Below, piece by piece: positions 60,460 through 64,000 of a stretch of DNA of 64,000 nt (position 1 is its first letter; the number at the start of each line of letters is the position of its first letter). Under the pieces are notes generated by a model. It did not search any database. It saw only the letters and a list, made by a program, of their open reading frames with translations, and was not told where the DNA came from. This DNA is from Sideroxyarcus sp. (GTDB lineage Bacteria; Pseudomonadota; Gammaproteobacteria; Burkholderiales; Gallionellaceae): the NCBI GenBank assembly GCA_030651895.1, contig JAUSBR010000010.1, forward strand, positions 186,001 through 250,000. The letters run 5' to 3'. Position numbers and translations under genes: made by a program.

Positions 60460-61557
60460 CTAATAGACCTGCGTAAGAACAAGACTGTTTAATACTTGCT
60501 GGCATAGCGGCTTAATTCGTTTGAATGCTTCTGATGTTTTGCTTTTTTCGGACTCCGGCCCGCCTGCTTGACAGTGAAGTCCAATTGCCTTTCCGCGAAA
60601 GAACAATTGGTATGTGGTGGCCTCTTGATACAGTTTCGTGCCGGCACGTTCAATGTTTGTTGTGATCTGTAGCCAGTATCCTGTTTGTCCTTCTAGGTTG
60701 AAATTGCCTGAGTCAGCGTAGGTTGATCCACTTGGAACAAGACTTTTGATTTCTCCAGACGAGATTACGTTCACCATATCTTGCCGTGATGGGTTATATC
60801 CTTCCCCATCTCGAATGTCCAAAATTATGAGTTCCAATCCGGTGCCGTTTTCACTTTGCCATTTTTTGACAATATGAGGCCTTTCCCCTTCCTTGGCCAC
60901 CCAAGATCGAGGAACTTGCAAAGTTAGTTTAATACCTTGAGATTTTCCTGTGCCGTCCGAATGGTATCGCTGCCGAAAGCCATCTGTGAATTCACCAACA
61001 GGATTAGTCATATAGTTCACGGCCAGTAGATACTCAAGGACTGGGCTTTCAATTTCCCCTTTTGATCTGCTTTTGACCTGGCCGAGGAAGTTGGCTGCAA
61101 CTTCCTTCGTGATTCGCTGGCGCGCCAATGTTTCTTGGATTTTTGATTGAAGGACGGTAGCAGTTTCCTGGAAAAGGTTTTCGCCTAAACTAAGCCTGAG
61201 TTGTTTTTCTAGCTTGGCTTTGATATCGGGGAATGTGGAGCCAAACTGCGCGCGTGCCAACTCAACGCTCACTGACAATTCAGGATGCTCCGCATTTATT
61301 CGCGACAAAGTAAATTCTTGGCCGAGTACAAAGCCGTAGGCTTGCGCAAGCCCTTTTATTGAAATGGGGTTGAAATTGAGGGCGAAGGTTGTGGAGGGAA
61401 AAGCAGAAAGAACCAGAATAATTAACGACCAACGCTGAAACCTGACTTGTGCTAGGTCAATTACTAGATGACAGAATTTACTCCTCACGCCATCAAGTTC
61501 GCATTCAGCATTGTCCAATGCGTTGCGCTCAATGGCGTTTTGGGTGAGGTAGCTCAT
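60460..61557 (-). CDS. hypothetical exported protein
   Basis: 365 residues. A signal-like helix (WSLIILVLSAFPSTTFA, about 43-59) lies behind a 40-residue N-terminal extension, so the real start may be downstream. The mature part shows no family that I know: an alpha-helical half (LEKQLRLSLGENLFQETATVLQSK) and a beta-rich half (VPRSWVAKEGERPHIVKKWQ; GQTGYWLQITTNIER). Minus strand, opposite to its neighbours. AT-rich. Confidence 0.65.
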   Translation of the reverse strand: MSYLTQNAIERNALDNAECELDGVRSKFCHLVIDLAQVRFQRWSLIILVLSAFPSTTFALNFNPISIKGLAQAYGFVLGQEFTLSRINAEHPELSVSVELARAQFGSTFPDIKAKLEKQLRLSLGENLFQETATVLQSKIQETLARQRITKEVAANFLGQVKSRSKGEIESPVLEYLLAVNYMTNPVGEFTDGFRQRYHSDGTGKSQGIKLTLQVPRSWVAKEGERPHIVKKWQSENGTGLELIILDIRDGEGYNPSRQDMVNVISSGEIKSLVPSGSTYADSGNFNLEGQTGYWLQITTNIERAGTKLYQEATTYQLFFRGKAIGLHCQAGGPESEKSKTSEAFKRIKPLCQQVLNSLVLTQVY

Positions 61558-61642
61558 AGCATCACCCTACCTGCCAACCTATATTTCGTCAATATGCATA
61601 AAGAATGCACCGAAACTTAATTGCTTTTTTCGATTACCTGAA

Positions 61643-61796
61643 TCAACCCAACGCTTTCAGCAACAACTTCGTCGCCCATACAATCATCATCACCGTAAAC
61701 AACTTGCGCAGCAATTCCACCTTCATGCGATGCGCGGCCTTTACGCAGAACGGTGCAGTGAGCACGCTGGCGAGTGCGACCCAAAGTGGCGCGAAT
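61643..61796 (-). pseudogene. C-terminal remnant of a TauE/SafE-type permease
   Basis: On the minus strand the frame codes LWVALASVLTAPFCVKAAHR, MKVELLRKLFTVMM and ATKLLLKALG, the typical end of sulfite/anion exporters of the TauE/SafE family. It stops upstream at a TAA, so at most 50 codons remain. The surrounding 61558-62425 holds nothing else that I can support. Confidence 0.6.
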
Positions 61797-62425
61797 TATC
61801 TGGCTCAGCTACGAAATTAGTTGGACTGACATCAGTGACTGCTTTGGTTCGGGAAGCGGCCCTGGTTTGTGAATCGTTACGATGACCGCTATGGCCGAGT
61901 ATCAGTCACTGACTTACATTCAAAAGGAGCATAAAGCTGCTGAGTAAGAATCTGCTTCTGTGCACTGATGTGCCTCCCCCATCGTTCCATGATGCCCAAA
62001 TGAGTGATGAAATATGCATGAAATAAACTTATACAAACTTATACTCAAAGGTATAACTTCATATAACTCCATGAAACATTGTAAGAATGGCCGTATTTTC
62101 AAACAACTGAAGCAGTGTCCGCTCTGGCCTGCTAACCAGTCCAATTGCATCGCCCTATGAGTGGACTGCTTTGGCCGAACATCCGACCATGCTTGTCAGG
62201 TGAAGTCAGAGCTATTTATACAAATCCTGTAAATTGCCAACCATTCCATTTGCTTGTTATCGTTATTGGATGGACAATGCAACGGTGGCTGATGCGATTT
62301 CTACTCGCGCCTCACGCAGCCTTCACCATCCGCACTGAATCAACCATCCGAAATGACCTGCCGATCTTTGGCTAGGGGATACGGCTTTTCTTTTTTTCTG
62401 GTCGCTCTGACAAAGGAGTCTTGCA
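61797..62425. other. gene-poor stretch
   Basis: Only short frames without ribosome sites or family signatures on either strand. The sequence is AT-rich with no repeat from the families above. Confidence 0.5.
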
Positions 62426-63076
62426 ATGTCTAACAAAACCAACAAATCTTTACTTTCGCCGAAGTTCGCTTTGGCGCTTCAGTTCGCCAACGAAATACAC
62501 AGCACACAGTCCCGCAAGGGTTTGGGAGCGCCTTACATCTCTCACCTGATGGCGGTGAGTGGTCTGGTGATGGAATACGGTGGTAATGAAACACAAGCAA
62601 TTGCGGCGTTGTTGCACGATGCCGCCGAGGACTGCGGTGGACGGCCGATGCTGGAAACCGTGCGCGTCCTTTTCGGTGAGGAAGTGGCCGAGATCGTGGA
62701 AGCCTGTACCGACACCTTTGACAATCCCAAACCAGAATGGCGGCCTCGTAAGGAAGCCTATTTGGAGGCAATGGCCAAGAAGCCAAGTCTAACAAAACTC
62801 GTGTGCTGCGCGGACAAGTTGCACAATATAACCAATACGCTGCGTGACATCAGGATAGCTGGGGCGGCAGCTTGGAAGGAGCGGATGGAGAAAACGGAGA
62901 ACAACACCAGTGCAAAGCAGTGCTGGTATTACCTTGGCTGTCTTGAGGCGCTTTCTGCGGGATGGAGCGATCCAATCTGCGATGAGTTTGCTCGCTCGGT
63001 CATGGTGTTGTGCGAACTAGTGGGCACAACAAAGGATGTATCCAAGGCCCGACAATGGATGGGAGGTGAGGGATGA
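62426..63076 (+). CDS. HD-domain protein, (p)ppGpp-hydrolase-like
   Basis: 216 residues with AAAGGAG seven bases before the ATG. The HD signature set of RelA/SpoT hydrolase domains and small alarmone hydrolases is present: RKGLGAPYISHLMAV, LLHDAAEDCGG (HDxxED), CADKLHNITN (ADKLHN). The protein has no synthetase, TGS or ACT domain. It may hydrolyse (p)ppGpp or a related nucleotide in the cytoplasm. In the island it stands near a HEPN protein and may be part of a stress or defence function. Confidence 0.82.
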   Translation: MSNKTNKSLLSPKFALALQFANEIHSTQSRKGLGAPYISHLMAVSGLVMEYGGNETQAIAALLHDAAEDCGGRPMLETVRVLFGEEVAEIVEACTDTFDNPKPEWRPRKEAYLEAMAKKPSLTKLVCCADKLHNITNTLRDIRIAGAAAWKERMEKTENNTSAKQCWYYLGCLEALSAGWSDPICDEFARSVMVLCELVGTTKDVSKARQWMGGEG

Positions 63077-63129
63077 GCACAGCTCCAATCCCGGAAACAC
63101 AATTCCTACTTGAGAAGGAGAATTGAATC

Positions 63130-63594
63130 GTGTCTATTGTCATTGATCGACAAATTCAAAGACCGTCACCGAAAAACGTCGAAGGGATAGAGCTTGTAGA
63201 AATACCGAAGGACTCGCCTTCGCTTCGTTTGCAAACTCCAACCTATACGAGAGTTGATCCAACCTGGTGGGAGGTTGAGATGGCTGTCGGTTCTTGTCAG
63301 GGGGAAATGGATGGAGGATTCGGTGAGTTTTGTGTCTTGTCAAAAATTGATTCCAACACGTATGTGCAGACTGCCATTTGTCTCGGCGAACCTAATTCCT
63401 GGCGACTAGAGTGGCGAATCACAGAGAAGGACGGGACATACACCCATTTCTTTGCGCGGAATCCATGTGACGACGAAAATGCGGACACATTGGATAGTGT
63501 CGACGATGTTATTCTGGCGTTTAAAGCGTTTTACCAGAACAGGGGGCTGCCTGATTCGTTGATGTGGAAGAAGTATGTCATTTGGGGGGAATAG
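63130..63594 (+). CDS. hypothetical protein
   Basis: 154 residues from a GTG with GAGAAT upstream. Soluble, with no known motif. It contains several aromatic-rich strands (TWWEVEMAVGSCQGEMDGGF; WRLEWRITEKDGTYTHFFAR) and an acidic helix (CDDENADTLDSVDDVILAFKAFY). It follows the HD gene by 53 bp on the same strand and may be cotranscribed. Function unknown. Confidence 0.6.
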   Translation: MSIVIDRQIQRPSPKNVEGIELVEIPKDSPSLRLQTPTYTRVDPTWWEVEMAVGSCQGEMDGGFGEFCVLSKIDSNTYVQTAICLGEPNSWRLEWRITEKDGTYTHFFARNPCDDENADTLDSVDDVILAFKAFYQNRGLPDSLMWKKYVIWGE

Positions 63595-63602
63595 CAAGGC
63601 TT

Positions 63603-63625
63603 CATCTGACAATACCTGTCAGATG
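63603..63625. terminator. inverted repeat after the hypothetical gene
   Basis: CATCTGACA - ATACC - TGTCAGATG, a perfect 9-bp stem eight bases after the stop codon. No T run follows, so its role as terminator is uncertain. The remaining bases to 63898 hold no gene that I can support. Confidence 0.45.
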
Positions 63626-63898
63626 TTCGGCCATAGCCGAAAGCAGAAGTAGCGCACCGTTATCCAGAATTGGAGTCAGCCACAAGTGGCTATCGAGCCT
63701 GAAAAATGGATAGCAAGTTGGCAGAAATTCAAGGCCATTTCATCGAAGTATCCGATGTCGAACTTCGGCTACCACATCGTAGGTTTCGAAGTGCGTGGTA
63801 GGCATGGCGCAGTGTATCTACCAACTCCTGGGTGAACCCGGGGTTGACACAGATGCACAATATACGTTGGAAGGGGGAGTAAGCAGAATCAAGTGATC

Positions 63899-64000
63899 AT
63901 GCAAGAGGCGACCAAAGAGTTCATTCAACATTACCAAATTGACCTTGAGCAGTTACGCAGCATCAAAAGTGAGTTTCAAATTCTTTGCCTCTGGCACAAA
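63899..64000 (+). CDS. start of a gene cut by the window end
   Basis: An ATG at 63899 (or the GTG two codons before) opens a frame of 34 codons, MQEATKEFIQHYQIDLEQLR..., that is still open at 64000. The product start is helical and too short to identify. Confidence 0.4.
   Translation, partial: MQEATKEFIQHYQIDLEQLRSIKSEFQILCLWHK

Noticed and set aside
63844-63866. TTGACA...TATACG as a promoter for the last gene
   Set aside because: The spacer is only 11 bases, too short for a sigma-70 promoter.

Overview
The window reads as the chromosome of a GC-rich Betaproteobacterium. The pel polysaccharide locus, the FliW and Tex genes, the gltX/tRNA-Glu neighbourhood and the density of c-di-GMP signalling proteins fit the Nitrosomonadales/Gallionellaceae area, but that placement is an inference from gene content, not from a marker alignment. 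Two stretches are visibly AT-richer and look acquired: about 13.0-16.2 kb and everything right of the tRNA-Val gene (51.8-64 kb).

Layout. 1-4 kb: the 3' part of a TolA-like Ala/Lys/Glu coiled-coil protein facing a four-gene minus-strand operon that starts with a J-domain protein. 4.2-12.8 kb: small single genes (two lipoproteins, a thermonuclease, a CPBP membrane protease, two GGDEF proteins, an SDR enzyme, FliW, DUF2188) separated by copies of a roughly 55-bp dispersed intergenic repeat. A 162-bp duplicate of the SDR gene 3' end lies on the far side of the second GGDEF gene. 13.0-16.2 kb: a probable defence cluster (PutAbiC-like protein, Dam-type adenine methylase, four-helix membrane protein, DGQHR/DndB-like protein). 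16.4-18.7 kb: tex.

19.7-32.9 kb: a complete pel operon, an epimerase (PelX-like) followed by pelABCDEFG with mostly overlapping start and stop codons. It is preceded by an exact match to the sigma-54 promoter consensus and bracketed on both sides by paralogous ~125-residue minus-strand genes of unknown function. PelD keeps its RxxD c-di-GMP site, so the GGDEF, EAL and HD-GYP proteins around it are plausible inputs. 33.5-41 kb: a CHASE-PAS-GGDEF sensor, then a divergent pair of a Pat-type protein acetyltransferase and a histone-deacetylase-family protein. 41.1-48.5 kb: a six-gene signalling operon (REC-GGDEF-EAL, REC-PAS, HDOD, REC-HD-GYP, histidine kinase, hemerythrin-histidine kinase). 48.5-51.8 kb: CorC/HlyC-type protein, tRNA-Glu, tRNA-Ala, gltX, tRNA-Val.

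51.8-64 kb: an island next to tRNA-Val(CAC). It opens with a Tn7-like core, tnsA-tnsB-tnsC-tniQ, in which TnsB keeps its DDE triad and TnsC its Walker motifs, but TnsA seems to have lost the usual catalytic Asp. Downstream of tniQ is about 1 kb with a family of 19-bp repeats (two of them extended into palindromes), a 15-bp perfect inverted repeat of the TGTCG...CGACA transposon-end type, and remnants of antitoxin genes (DUF2384, MqsA). Then come a membrane-anchored DUF2384 protein, a MazE-tail/zinc-ribbon peptide, a HEPN protein, an ankyrin membrane protein, an exported protein, a TauE/SafE remnant, an HD (p)ppGpp-hydrolase-like protein and hypotheticals running off the end. No CRISPR array or cas gene was seen. 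The transposon boundaries could not be fixed because no matching target-site duplication was found.
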